A stretch of DNA of 16,369 nucleotides, from the NCBI GenBank assembly GCA_021835185.1, contig JAKBQO010000018.1:1-16369 (forward strand). Reading direction: 5' to 3'. The DNA comes from Thermoplasmata archaeon (GTDB taxonomy: Archaea; Thermoplasmatota; Thermoplasmata; Thermoplasmatales; Thermoplasmataceae). The position numbers and the translations under genes were made by a program. Shown in pieces: positions 8,389 through 15,505 of this stretch. The notes below the pieces were generated by a model. It saw nothing but the letters and a program-made list of their open reading frames with translations. It was not told the DNA's origin and ran no database searches. Position 1 is the stretch's first letter; each line of letters opens with the position of its first letter.

Positions 8389-9340
8389 AAAAATTTTCCA
8401 CCTCGGCAATTACCACATCATCAAGCTCCTTAAGCCCGGGAGAAGTTACAGATGATATGCATATGTTTTCCTTTCTTTCACTTATATCAATTTTTGTCTG
8501 GATTCTTATTATTTTATTGGGAAAGCTTCCAGAAATTTCATTGAATAAATTATTCTGCTGATCCTCCGTATAACTGGAAGTCCCGGAGTAATCAAAGAGG
8601 AATAGTATAGTACCTTCTATTTTTGATAAGGCTATTATTGCCCTCCTTTCTATATCATTTCTGTCATCCATGGGGCGATCCAGAATTCCAGGGGTATCTA
8701 TGAACTGAACCCTCCTGGTGCCTATATTCTTATAGCCTATAAGTATCTCCTTTGTTGTAAAGGGGTAACTGGCAATGTCTGGTGTTGTTCCTGTAAGCTT
8801 CTGTATCAGTGAGCTTTTTCCGGAGTTAGGAATACCGGCGATTATGAACGTTGGTATATCTGTTATAATACCTGGAAGCCTGCGCAGATAATTTCTGCAT
8901 TCTCCAAGGTAAAGCAGGTCTTTGTTTATGTTTTTTATAAGTGATGAGAATCTTCCGTAGTACTGCTTCATTATATTATTCATTTCATTTATTGTTTTTA
9001 CTCCTTTGAGTTTTTTGATATAAACTGTGCTGAAGTCCTTAATTTTATCCGTTGTCCACTGGACATTTCCAAGGCTCAGCTTATATTTGTCAACGTCGAA
9101 CATTAAATCAATTAGGTCAAAGTAGAAGGGATGTAGTGTTTCAATGGTAGGGAATTTTCTAATTATTTTATCCAGGTGGCCCGTTGAAATACTTTCAATT
9201 GTGGATATTCTGTCAGTAACCTCCTTCCTGATTTTCATTTCTTTTTTCGGGAAGTAAGGTTCAACGATATTTGAAGCCTTATGAAATGATTTATCTATGA
9301 TTTCCTGTGATCTTAATACTGTAGGAATATAATCAAACAT
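8357..9340 (-). CDS. Nog1-family ribosome-biogenesis GTPase
   Basis: An Obg/Nog1-class GTPase related to eukaryotic NOG1, which acts in maturation of the large ribosomal subunit. From the ATG at 9340 it has 327 aa, usual for archaeal Nog1. An N-terminal helical Nog1 domain (about 1-160) starts with [20 protein letters not shown], close to the family opening. The G domain has G1 GIPNSGKSS (169-177), a G2 threonine in YPFTTKE (192-198), G3 DTPG (215-218), G4 TKID (282-285, Thr where Asn is usual) and G5 near ISS (295-297). In-frame ATGs at 9376 and 9415 would add hydrophobic residues foreign to the family and run into the divergent promoter. ATATTAA (9361-9367) lies about 24 nt upstream of the chosen ATG, preceded by the purine-rich GAAAAGG. 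First gene of nog1-gltX. Confidence 0.9.
   Translation of the reverse strand: MFDYIPTVLRSQEIIDKSFHKASNIVEPYFPKKEMKIRKEVTDRISTIESISTGHLDKIIRKFPTIETLHPFYFDLIDLMFDVDKYKLSLGNVQWTTDKIKDFSTVYIKKLKGVKTINEMNNIMKQYYGRFSSLIKNINKDLLYLGECRNYLRRLPGIITDIPTFIIAGIPNSGKSSLIQKLTGTTPDIASYPFTTKEILIGYKNIGTRRVQFIDTPGILDRPMDDRNDIERRAIIALSKIEGTILFLFDYSGTSSYTEDQQNNLFNEISGSFPNKIIRIQTKIDISERKENICISSVTSPGLKELDDVVIAEVENFYAARNQETGY
8398..8404 (-). promoter_or_regulatory. Shine-Dalgarno site of gltX
   Basis: GAGGTGG on the minus strand, 9 nt before the ATG at 8388, lies inside the nog1 coding region. It shows that gltX is translated as an internal cistron and rules out the in-frame TTG at 8409. Confidence 0.7.
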
Positions 9341-9421
9341 ACAACCCAATTTCAAGCTGGTTAATATCCTTTTCATTATCAATTGATAAATTATTTTAAC
9401 AATTTGTATATACATGATAAA
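9341..9421. promoter_or_regulatory. Divergent promoter region of nog1 and the ACT-domain gene
   Basis: An 81-nt region between the chosen start codons. For the minus gene, ATATTAA at 9361-9367 with an upstream GAAAAGG purine stretch resembles BRE plus TATA. For the plus gene, TTATTTTA at 9391-9398 is centred 27-28 nt before the ATG at 9422. Neither start has a Shine-Dalgarno site. With promoters this close, the two units may interfere or be co-regulated. Confidence 0.4.
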
Positions 9422-10051
9422 ATGGTTAACACCGCAGAAATAGTTAGAAAGTACATCGATGGGAATCCAGACCTAAAAGATTACCTGAATAGAGGTATTA
9501 TCAATATTTCAGCCCTTTCCCGGGAAATTATGGCAAATACAGGAATAGAAGATTTTGATGCTACGATGGCTGCCCTGAAACGGTATAGAAGCAATGGGCA
9601 GGCTGTATATAATTCTGAAATTTTAGACAGGTCAAACCTTGAAATGTCATCCAATATTTCCCTTATAGTTATTAAAAAAAGCTATGAAAGCCTTAAAATT
9701 ATAACAGGAATTATAGGGAATCTAAAAAAATTGAATTCCATAAACCTTGTTGAGACAAAAAATTCCTTTTCCCTTATTGGGGACAATGAAACAATTAAAG
9801 GGTTTTCAAATTTCTTTTCAGACGAACAGATAATAGAGCATAAGAAGGATCTGGGGCAACTATCCATCATAAGCCCGGAAGAGATAGAAAAAACAAAGGG
9901 ATATATTAATTTTATAACCATGCTGCTGTACAGGGCTGGCATTAATATTCTGCAGATTATCTCATTTTATAGTGATACAATAATTATTCTTGAGGAGAAA
10001 GACCTGACAGATGCGTTTAAGATAATTTCAGCTAAAATGATAGAAAGATAA
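9422..10051 (+). CDS. ACT-domain protein with N-terminal helical/HTH-like region
   Basis: A 209-aa protein without an enzymatic domain. Residues 1-56 (AEIVRKYIDGNPDLKDYLNR, then NISALSREI and an AALKRY helix) resemble the start of a small euryarchaeal family with a winged-helix-like N-terminus. Residues about 157-205 look like an ACT module of the aspartokinase kind: GYINFITMLLYRAGINILQI followed by strand, loop and a DLTDAFKII helix. The middle (80-125) may form a second ACT-like half. ACT modules bind amino acids, so an amino-acid-responsive regulator is plausible but inferred. I started it at the ATG at 9422 rather than an in-frame ATG at 9383, because the extra 13 residues overlap the promoter and the nog1 upstream region. 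It is divergent from nog1-gltX. Confidence 0.75.
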   Translation: MVNTAEIVRKYIDGNPDLKDYLNRGIINISALSREIMANTGIEDFDATMAALKRYRSNGQAVYNSEILDRSNLEMSSNISLIVIKKSYESLKIITGIIGNLKKLNSINLVETKNSFSLIGDNETIKGFSNFFSDEQIIEHKKDLGQLSIISPEEIEKTKGYINFITMLLYRAGINILQIISFYSDTIIILEEKDLTDAFKIISAKMIER

Positions 10052-10162
10052 TGGAAGCAATTGTTTATAATGGCATTGATTGCAAAAATCCCTGGATAGA
10101 ATAACATAATAACCATCCCTAAAAATGAGAATATTCAAATATTATATAATTATCTATTAGGA

Positions 10163-10696
10163 ATGAGATACGAGAGGATTAAAGAATTCAGGGAGAAATA
10201 TATCCCTTACAATAAAATTGTTGAAAAAATGGACCTTAAACCCGATGATGTAATAATTGATATGGGGGCTGGGGATGGATTTTACAGTAAATTATTTGCC
10301 GATAAACTCAAAAATGGGAAGGTGTATGCAATTGAACGCAATCCAGATGTTTTGCCCCATCTACAGAGGAATTTAATGGAAATGAAGAATTTTGAAGTTG
10401 TCAATGAAAATATGTGCCATGTAGACATTAAAGGGTTTAACAAAATATTCTTTTCAACTGTTTTCCACGATATAGAATGCAGAGAGGATATAATCGATTT
10501 TATGATCCGGAACTCTAAGAAGCCATTGAACGTTTACCTGATAGAATTTAACAAAAAAAGTGCCATGGGCCCTCCACTGGATATAAGGATCTGCCATGAT
10601 GAGCTAAATAAAATATTCACTGAATCGGGATTCCAGCCCGCCCTGCATATGGATTTTGAATACAATTATTTTGATTCGTATTATCTGGAAAAATAA
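10163..10696 (+). CDS. Class I SAM-dependent methyltransferase
   Basis: A 177-aa Rossmann-fold methyltransferase. Motif I (VIIDMGAGDGFYS) spans residues 30-42. The acidic residue closing strand 2, which holds the ribose of S-adenosylmethionine, is Glu58 in VYAIERN. A post-motif FHDIE is at 101-105, and a late MGPPLDIRICHDELNKIF segment at about 135-152 is common in small archaeal members. It lacks extra domains, so the substrate cannot be read from sequence; a small molecule, protein or RNA is possible. AT-rich TATA-like sequence lies around 10136-10151 and there is no properly spaced Shine-Dalgarno site, so it probably starts a transcript shared with the lysine-rich gene 15 nt downstream. 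Confidence 0.85.
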   Translation: MRYERIKEFREKYIPYNKIVEKMDLKPDDVIIDMGAGDGFYSKLFADKLKNGKVYAIERNPDVLPHLQRNLMEMKNFEVVNENMCHVDIKGFNKIFFSTVFHDIECREDIIDFMIRNSKKPLNVYLIEFNKKSAMGPPLDIRICHDELNKIFTESGFQPALHMDFEYNYFDSYYLEK

Positions 10697-10698
10697 TA

Positions 10699-10706
10699 GG
10701 AGGTGG
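10699..10706 (+). promoter_or_regulatory. Strong Shine-Dalgarno site of the lysine-rich gene
   Basis: GGAGGTGG ends 5 nt before the ATG at 10712. It overlaps an in-frame GTG at 10703, which therefore cannot be the start. The site lies in the 15-nt gap after the methyltransferase and shows that the small gene is a real downstream cistron. Confidence 0.75.
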
Positions 10707-10711
10707 AATAT

Positions 10712-10951
10712 ATGAGTGAGGATAATAATGGAAACAGGAATTCAATAAAGCCTGTGAGGAGCAAGATTGCGCTTAAAAATGTTAAGGAGACATTGCCTGA
10801 TAAGGGGAAGGAGAGTAAAATTAAAGGCCAGAAAGAGAATACAATTTCTGAGACAAACACACGTATAGACCCATTCGGGATAAATAGACAGAAGAAAGTT
10901 ATAAAAAAGGATAACGAAAAAAAGGATTCAACAAATTATTTCGGGCATTAA
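10712..10951 (+). CDS. Small lysine-rich, probably disordered protein of unknown function
   Basis: A 79-aa protein starting MSEDNNGNRN. It is rich in Lys, Glu, Asn, Ser and Thr with almost no aromatic or bulky hydrophobic clusters, so it is probably disordered and basic overall. Only a short IDPFGINRQKKVIKK segment and a terminal TNYFGH look like possible interaction motifs. Its reality rests on an excellent ribosome binding site (GGAGGTGG) and its position 15 nt after the methyltransferase, with which it is presumably co-transcribed. It might be a nucleic-acid-binding tail-like protein or a substrate of its neighbour, but nothing in the sequence shows this. Its stop shares the TTAA tetranucleotide with the stop of the convergent zinc-ribbon gene. 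Confidence 0.68.
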   Translation: MSEDNNGNRNSIKPVRSKIALKNVKETLPDKGKESKIKGQKENTISETNTRIDPFGINRQKKVIKKDNEKKDSTNYFGH

Positions 10952-11181
10952 AGGAAGTGATGTTTCTTTTCTCCCCGGTCATCCTGAACGGGCTGTGGTT
11001 CATAGAGTTCAACCTTCCCGCAGGTATTGCATTTGTACAATGTGAATGTCTGTGTGGTTTCGGTAAGGTCATTCCATCCACCCAGAAACATTCCACCTAT
11101 TCCGGTATATCCACCAACTCTAAAATTCATATTGCCTGCAGGTTCCATTTCGCCTGCACAGTCAGGTGTTGAGCATTTCAT
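10948..11181 (-). CDS. Small zinc-ribbon protein
   Basis: A 77-aa protein with two half-sites of a zinc ribbon: C3-X4-C8 at the N-terminus and C51-X2-C54 in KCNTCGKVELY. Between them is a glycine-rich FRVGGYTGIGGMFLGGWNDL stretch, a pattern I associate with a family of small prokaryotic nucleic-acid-binding-like Zn ribbons of unknown role. The ATG at 11181 has a well placed TATA box (TTTAAATA, centred 25-26 nt upstream) and no Shine-Dalgarno site, so it is probably a leaderless monocistron. The last codons overlap the convergent lysine-rich gene by 4 nt. The Zn-binding call is firm; the cellular role is unknown. Confidence 0.78.
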   Translation of the reverse strand: MKCSTPDCAGEMEPAGNMNFRVGGYTGIGGMFLGGWNDLTETTQTFTLYKCNTCGKVELYEPQPVQDDRGEKKHHFL

Positions 11182-11202
11182 ATTATTTGCATTGCCTTTA
11201 TC

Positions 11203-11210
11203 TATTTAAA
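11203..11210 (-). promoter_or_regulatory. TATA box of the zinc-ribbon gene
   Basis: TTTAAATA on the minus strand is centred 25-26 nt before the ATG at 11181. A T5 run (11212-11208) overlaps it and may also help end the GH57 operon transcript arriving from upstream. Confidence 0.55.
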
Positions 11211-11248
11211 AATATGCCAGCATAGTTTTTACCGGTATAAAGAATAAA

Positions 11249-12382
11249 TTACAGTTGTTTTCCAGCATTTTCGCATACGTTATCAAGTGCGTACATATAA
11301 TAAATGAAGGCAAGGTATGGCGACCGGTATGGATTAAAATATTCGTGCACTGTAAAATCTTCCGGCTCTCCCATGGACATATAGTATATAAGATCTGAAG
11401 TCTGGAGGTATCTCCACAGTTTTTTATCCGGGCAATCTTCACAGTGCTTTAGCCGGCTAAATGCTTCATTCTGCATTTTATTCCCGAGCCAGGCAGAGAG
11501 GTCTCTCCTTGTATCCGCCCAGGAAATTGTTTTATCAATGCTGACTGTATCCTTCACGCTAAATTTTGCCTGTATTTCATCAATCTTCAGGGTTTCCATG
11601 CCATATTGCTCGATATATTTTCCCAGGTAGTGGACGAAATCGAATATGCCCGTTTCCTTTCTCTGGTGTTCGCCAAAAGTCTCATAGTCCATGTAAAGGT
11701 TCATTATATCTCCCGGGCTATTTTTAATCCATTGAATGTATTTGTCTGCTGTCAGTGGATACCCGCTCCAGGCAGTGTTGGAAAATCTGAACGAAATATT
11801 ATCACTCATAGGATAATTTCTAAGATAGAGGTTTACACCGGATGGGGATAAATACCTGAAATTGGGGCTATAACGCCCTGAGACTTCATCCGTGCCCTCC
11901 GCCAGGATATTCCGGAAGCCCATATCCCTGGCCATCTCTGCAATCCTGTTATTGTATATGAGTTCCGTATTCCTGAATGACACAGGGGAATAATTAAAGA
12001 TGCTTTTTATTGAATGCATCTGTTCATTTACCTGGTATTTAAATTCATCTTCATTCCAGATTGAAGCAAGGGAATGGAAATATGTTTCTCCCATCAGTTC
12101 ACACAATCCTGATTTTACATAGTCATCTATAACATCTATAGTTTCAGGGCTGTATTTCAATGCCTGTTCAATAAACGTCCCTGACAGGGAAAATGTTGAT
12201 TTAATCCCGCTTTCCATTAAAAGTTTTGTTGCTGGGATGTAAGAAATTTCTGATATTCTCTTAAAAATATCCCTGTTCTGTTCTTCCCAGAATATGCCCA
12301 TCTTATCAGGCCTGTCCTGTATTTTTAATGGGCGAAGCCTTAAGGGCTGGTGCAGTTCAAAGTAAAAGGCTATATTTTCCAT
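11249..12382 (-). CDS. GH57-family glycosidase (alpha-amylase / glucanotransferase / branching type)
   Basis: A 377-aa glycoside hydrolase family 57 enzyme acting on alpha-glucans in the cytoplasm. Motif 1 is the HQP at 11-13, near the N-terminus. The motif around FRNTELIY gives Glu140 as the predicted nucleophile, and MDYETFGEH gives Asp232 as the predicted acid/base. GETYFHS at 98-104 corresponds to another family motif. There is no signal peptide. GH57 contains amylases, 4-alpha-glucanotransferases, amylopullulanases and branching enzymes, and I cannot choose among them. The operon has no other obvious branching enzyme, which leaves that activity open. Its ATG overlaps the end of the glycosyltransferase gene by 13 nt and has GGAGGTG 11 nt upstream (12394-12400). 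Last gene of the debranching-GT-GH57 operon. Confidence 0.9.
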   Translation of the reverse strand: MENIAFYFELHQPLRLRPLKIQDRPDKMGIFWEEQNRDIFKRISEISYIPATKLLMESGIKSTFSLSGTFIEQALKYSPETIDVIDDYVKSGLCELMGETYFHSLASIWNEDEFKYQVNEQMHSIKSIFNYSPVSFRNTELIYNNRIAEMARDMGFRNILAEGTDEVSGRYSPNFRYLSPSGVNLYLRNYPMSDNISFRFSNTAWSGYPLTADKYIQWIKNSPGDIMNLYMDYETFGEHQRKETGIFDFVHYLGKYIEQYGMETLKIDEIQAKFSVKDTVSIDKTISWADTRRDLSAWLGNKMQNEAFSRLKHCEDCPDKKLWRYLQTSDLIYYMSMGEPEDFTVHEYFNPYRSPYLAFIYYMYALDNVCENAGKQL

Positions 12383-13488
12383 ATTGACCTGTACACCTCC
12401 ATTGTCTTAATTGCAGATTTTTCCCAGGTAAATGACATGCCCTCATACTTTCCATAGAGTGAAAGGGTTTCCCGGAGGCTCTTATGGTTCAGTATAGAAA
12501 TAGCATAGGAAGACATGACATCAGTGTCCCAGTAATCCACCTTCAATACGTTGTTAAGCGCTTCACCAACACCGGTAGTTTTGCTCATTATTACCGGCGA
12601 TCCGGAAACCATGGATTCAAGGACAGTGATGCCAAATGGCTCAGAGACTGCAGGTATAACAAATACTCCGGACCTTTTATAATACTCAATGGCCTTGTGG
12701 AAATCCACAAATCCGGGAAAGAATACTTTTTCCCTGAATCCATGGTTTACTGCATAGCTCTCCATCTCACCTATCATATCCCCTGTTCCTGCCATAACAA
12801 ATTTAACATTTTTCTCATACTGGTTGACCTTATCCGCCATTTCCATGAAAAATTTAGGCCCTTTCTGGCTTGTTACCCTACCAAAATAAAGGAGCATCCT
12901 CTCTCTTTTATAACTCACACCCTGTGTGTAAGCTGAGGATTTAACTCCATTATAAACGGTTGTTATCTTGTCAGCATCTATTCCATACTTTTCTACCAGA
13001 ACCCTTTTTGTAGAGTTTGAAACTGTTATTATTGCATCGGCTTTTTCAGCACCTTCTTTTTCAATTTTCATTATATTGCCCTGGGGGTTAAAGTATGCTG
13101 ACCTATCGTACTCGGTGCTATGGCATGTTACAACAAGTGGAATGCCAAACTTTTCCTTTATCTCGATTCCAGCCCTGAATGTTATCCAGTCGTGGCAATG
13201 TATTACCGACACACCATCTGGCCTGAAATTTTCAATAACATTCCGGTTATAATCCTCAACAGCATCGGTAAAGTTAGTTACCTGTGAATAGGAACCACCG
13301 GCAACACCTTTCGTTATTTTCACTGTTATTATACTGAATGGGTAATATGGAAAAGAATAGCCCATATCAGGGAGATAAATCTCTGTCGGAACTATTTTTC
13401 CTATTATTGAAAAAATATTGGATGTGTGTATTCCCAGCCCGCCGGAAAATGCCGGGGGAAGTTCCCATCCTACAACTGCAACCTTCAT
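12370..13488 (-). CDS. Glycogen-synthase-like glycosyltransferase (GT4/GT5)
   Basis: A 372-aa GT-B glycosyltransferase, probably the cytosolic alpha-1,4-glucan synthase of this cluster. The N-terminal domain has the glycine-rich acceptor/donor loop FSGGLGIHT at 14-22 and HCHDW at 97-101. The C-terminal nucleotide-sugar domain has YFGRVTSQKG at 201-210 and the E-x7-E motif EPFGITVLE at 283-291. The usual KxGGL of bacterial GT5 glycogen synthases is SGGL here, so it sits nearer archaeal GT4-type synthases. The donor (UDP- or ADP-glucose) cannot be read. Its ATG overlaps the debranching-enzyme stop in an ATGA, with GAGGGGAGTG just upstream, indicating translational coupling. Genetic context, more than sequence, supports glycogen synthesis. 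Confidence 0.87.
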   Translation of the reverse strand: MKVAVVGWELPPAFSGGLGIHTSNIFSIIGKIVPTEIYLPDMGYSFPYYPFSIITVKITKGVAGGSYSQVTNFTDAVEDYNRNVIENFRPDGVSVIHCHDWITFRAGIEIKEKFGIPLVVTCHSTEYDRSAYFNPQGNIMKIEKEGAEKADAIITVSNSTKRVLVEKYGIDADKITTVYNGVKSSAYTQGVSYKRERMLLYFGRVTSQKGPKFFMEMADKVNQYEKNVKFVMAGTGDMIGEMESYAVNHGFREKVFFPGFVDFHKAIEYYKRSGVFVIPAVSEPFGITVLESMVSGSPVIMSKTTGVGEALNNVLKVDYWDTDVMSSYAISILNHKSLRETLSLYGKYEGMSFTWEKSAIKTMEVYRSIWKI

Positions 13489-15317
13489 TTCACTCCCCTC
13501 TTTACAGTGGTACCCGGGGAGTATTTTCTAATATCTTCATAATATGCCCTTATGAGCTCACCATAGCTCCATGCCTGCATAATACATCCACGTGGTTCTC
13601 CTGGAGATAATCCGTCAAAGATTTCAGGAACCATTTCCATAGAGTATAAGTCAGAAAAGAATCTGTACAGGTTTCCGGCATCATATCCATTCCGAACACA
13701 TGCTGTTATATAGGGCCCTGCAAGCCATGGCCACACAGTGCCATTATGGTATGCCCTATCCCTTTCCATGACCGGACCGGAGTATGTACCTGCAAATTTA
13801 TTGCTGCGGGGAGAGAGGCTTCTCAATCCGTATGGGGTTACAAGTTCTAATCGTGCTTTCTCGAGGAATTGCTTCTGGTTTAAGAGGGGAAAAGGGAGTG
13901 AGTATGCAAATAGAAAATTGGGCCTGAAAGATGTGTCCACAGGGTCTATAGTATCAGCTATTTCCCCGTTAATAATGAATTTGCCTGTGAATTCATCCTC
14001 ATATCCTGAAAGTATATCAATTGCCGTTTTTTCCGGTTGTTCCCCTAAAATTTTGCAAAAATAAGTATATATTTTCAGGGAATTATACCAGAGTGCATTG
14101 ATTTCAACAGGTTTGCCGGTTCTCGGAGTGAAACTGGTGTTACCGTTTTTAGCATCCATCCATGTCATAGGTGCATTGCTGACCTTTATGAATTTCCCAT
14201 CAAGGGAAAAATCTTCATTCCCGGAGATATATGAATTTATTATATCTTTGACATTCTTAAATAGTGATCTGACAAATGAACTGTCGTTTGAATAAGCATA
14301 GTATTTGTAAAGAGCGTATATAAACCACAATGGTGCATCCGCAGACCTTTCAAAAGATCGGTTATAAAGATTATTGGGTATAAGGTTTCCCTTCATTTTG
14401 CCCACATAATTTAAGAAAATTTCCATTGCCATATCAAAATTTTTTTCTATTAATACGAGCCCTGGCATTGATATAAATGTATCCCTTGCCCATGGGCCGA
14501 ACCAGTGGAATCCGGCAATTAAATCGTTTTTTAACCTGAAATTATATGAGTTTGCTCTCAATGCATTAATTGCAGGGTCCTTCTCATTATTTTTCCCTCT
14601 GCCTGTTAATCTTTGCAGTATGTCCGGAAAATTTCCTGAGAAATTGTCATCCGTTGTTATTGCTATATCCAGCGGGCTTTTGATATTGCTTATGCTTATT
14701 ACCCCGGGCATGTATAAATCTTCCATACTATTTGTTCCCCTCTCCTGCTCTTCAGGGTAAATAAAATTATAATACCATAATCCCTTATTAATAAATTTCC
14801 CAATCTTTGAAATTTTAAGGGAATAAATTCCATCTGTGAAACTATAAGAGCCTTTATCTTCATCTGCAACAAATTCCTTTTGCCCGGATTTTATTACATT
14901 ATGAAAGCTCCTGAATGCCAGCAGCGGATAAAGGTTAACCATATCCGGTATTTTTTCAGGAAATTCATATCTTATAACAACTGTATCTGCATCCGGATCC
15001 AGAATTAATGATTTTTTGCATATATTGCCCTCCAGATTAAATGTTAACGAAGGATATGGTATAGTGGAGTAACCCTGTATGTACCTGAATCCTTCAGGCC
15101 ACATTGTTCCCGGGTAATAATTTGTATCTATTGCATACTGTTTCCCCTGAAATGCAAGTTCCTCATAAAGTTTCGATAATATAACATATCTATTATAATT
15201 ATTCTGTTCGGATTTGACCAGAATCCCGTGATATGTCCTGGTATTTGCAAATGAGATTGTTGAAGAAGAATAGGAACCCTTTGAATTAGCAATAAGCCAT
15301 TCTTCTTTAAAATTCAT
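13485..15317 (-). CDS. Glycogen debranching enzyme (amylo-alpha-1,6-glucosidase type)
   Basis: A 610-aa member of the archaeal/bacterial GDE family (GH133-like), which removes alpha-1,6 branches from glycogen. The N-terminal domain opens with WLIANSKGSYSSST (7-20) and NTRTYHGILV (25-34), both family signatures. The C-terminal alpha/alpha barrel has HWFGPWARDT (271-280), TWMDAK (385-390), Glu405 before INALWYN, AYHNGTVWPWLAG (522-534) and MQAWSYGEL near the end. Length is usual for the short archaeal form, which lacks the eukaryotic transferase domain. The ATG at 15317 has TTTATTAA (15338-15345) centred 24-25 nt upstream, preceded by purine-rich AAAAGG, and no Shine-Dalgarno site, so it is the leaderless first gene of the operon with the glycosyltransferase and GH57. 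Confidence 0.93.
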   Translation of the reverse strand: MNFKEEWLIANSKGSYSSSTISFANTRTYHGILVKSEQNNYNRYVILSKLYEELAFQGKQYAIDTNYYPGTMWPEGFRYIQGYSTIPYPSLTFNLEGNICKKSLILDPDADTVVIRYEFPEKIPDMVNLYPLLAFRSFHNVIKSGQKEFVADEDKGSYSFTDGIYSLKISKIGKFINKGLWYYNFIYPEEQERGTNSMEDLYMPGVISISNIKSPLDIAITTDDNFSGNFPDILQRLTGRGKNNEKDPAINALRANSYNFRLKNDLIAGFHWFGPWARDTFISMPGLVLIEKNFDMAMEIFLNYVGKMKGNLIPNNLYNRSFERSADAPLWFIYALYKYYAYSNDSSFVRSLFKNVKDIINSYISGNEDFSLDGKFIKVSNAPMTWMDAKNGNTSFTPRTGKPVEINALWYNSLKIYTYFCKILGEQPEKTAIDILSGYEDEFTGKFIINGEIADTIDPVDTSFRPNFLFAYSLPFPLLNQKQFLEKARLELVTPYGLRSLSPRSNKFAGTYSGPVMERDRAYHNGTVWPWLAGPYITACVRNGYDAGNLYRFFSDLYSMEMVPEIFDGLSPGEPRGCIMQAWSYGELIRAYYEDIRKYSPGTTVKRGVK

Positions 15318-15505
15318 AAATATTTAAGGTTAATGTGTTAATAAACCTTTTCAATATTTCATGGATATGATTCATTTCCAGAAACTTTCATCTCTAAATT
15401 CAGGCAATACAGCAGATGGTATAAAAGGCAAATAGCAATTCCAGATAAGGCCTTAATACCTCCATATACAAAAACGTTTTAAACTGCATATCATATCTCT
15501 ATGTT
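15318..15505. promoter_or_regulatory. Divergent control region of the glycogen genes
   Basis: A 188-nt region between the debranching operon and glucoamylase. The minus promoter has TTTATTAA at 15338-15345. The plus promoter has TTTTAAAC at about 15477-15484, centred 25-26 nt before the ATG at 15506. A further TATAAAAG-like element lies near 15420. Two symmetric sequences stand out: AAGGTT...AACCTT (15326-15331 and 15344-15349), which brackets the minus TATA, and TAAGGCCTTA (15446-15455), about 25 nt upstream of the plus TATA. Confidence 0.5.

Noticed and set aside
8389..8409. TTG start for gltX
   Set aside because: It would place GAGGTGG inside the coding sequence, while that site is ideally spaced for the ATG at 8388.
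8036..8455. A 139-codon plus-strand open frame opposite the 5' part of gltX
   Set aside because: It is fully antisense to gltX and the end of nog1, Ser/Ile-rich as expected for an antisense shadow, and has no promoter-like element at a suitable distance.
9341..9415. Upstream ATGs at 9376 and 9415 for nog1
   Set aside because: The added residues are hydrophobic and absent from archaeal Nog1 N-termini, which begin close to MFDYIPTVL. They also overlap the divergent promoter.
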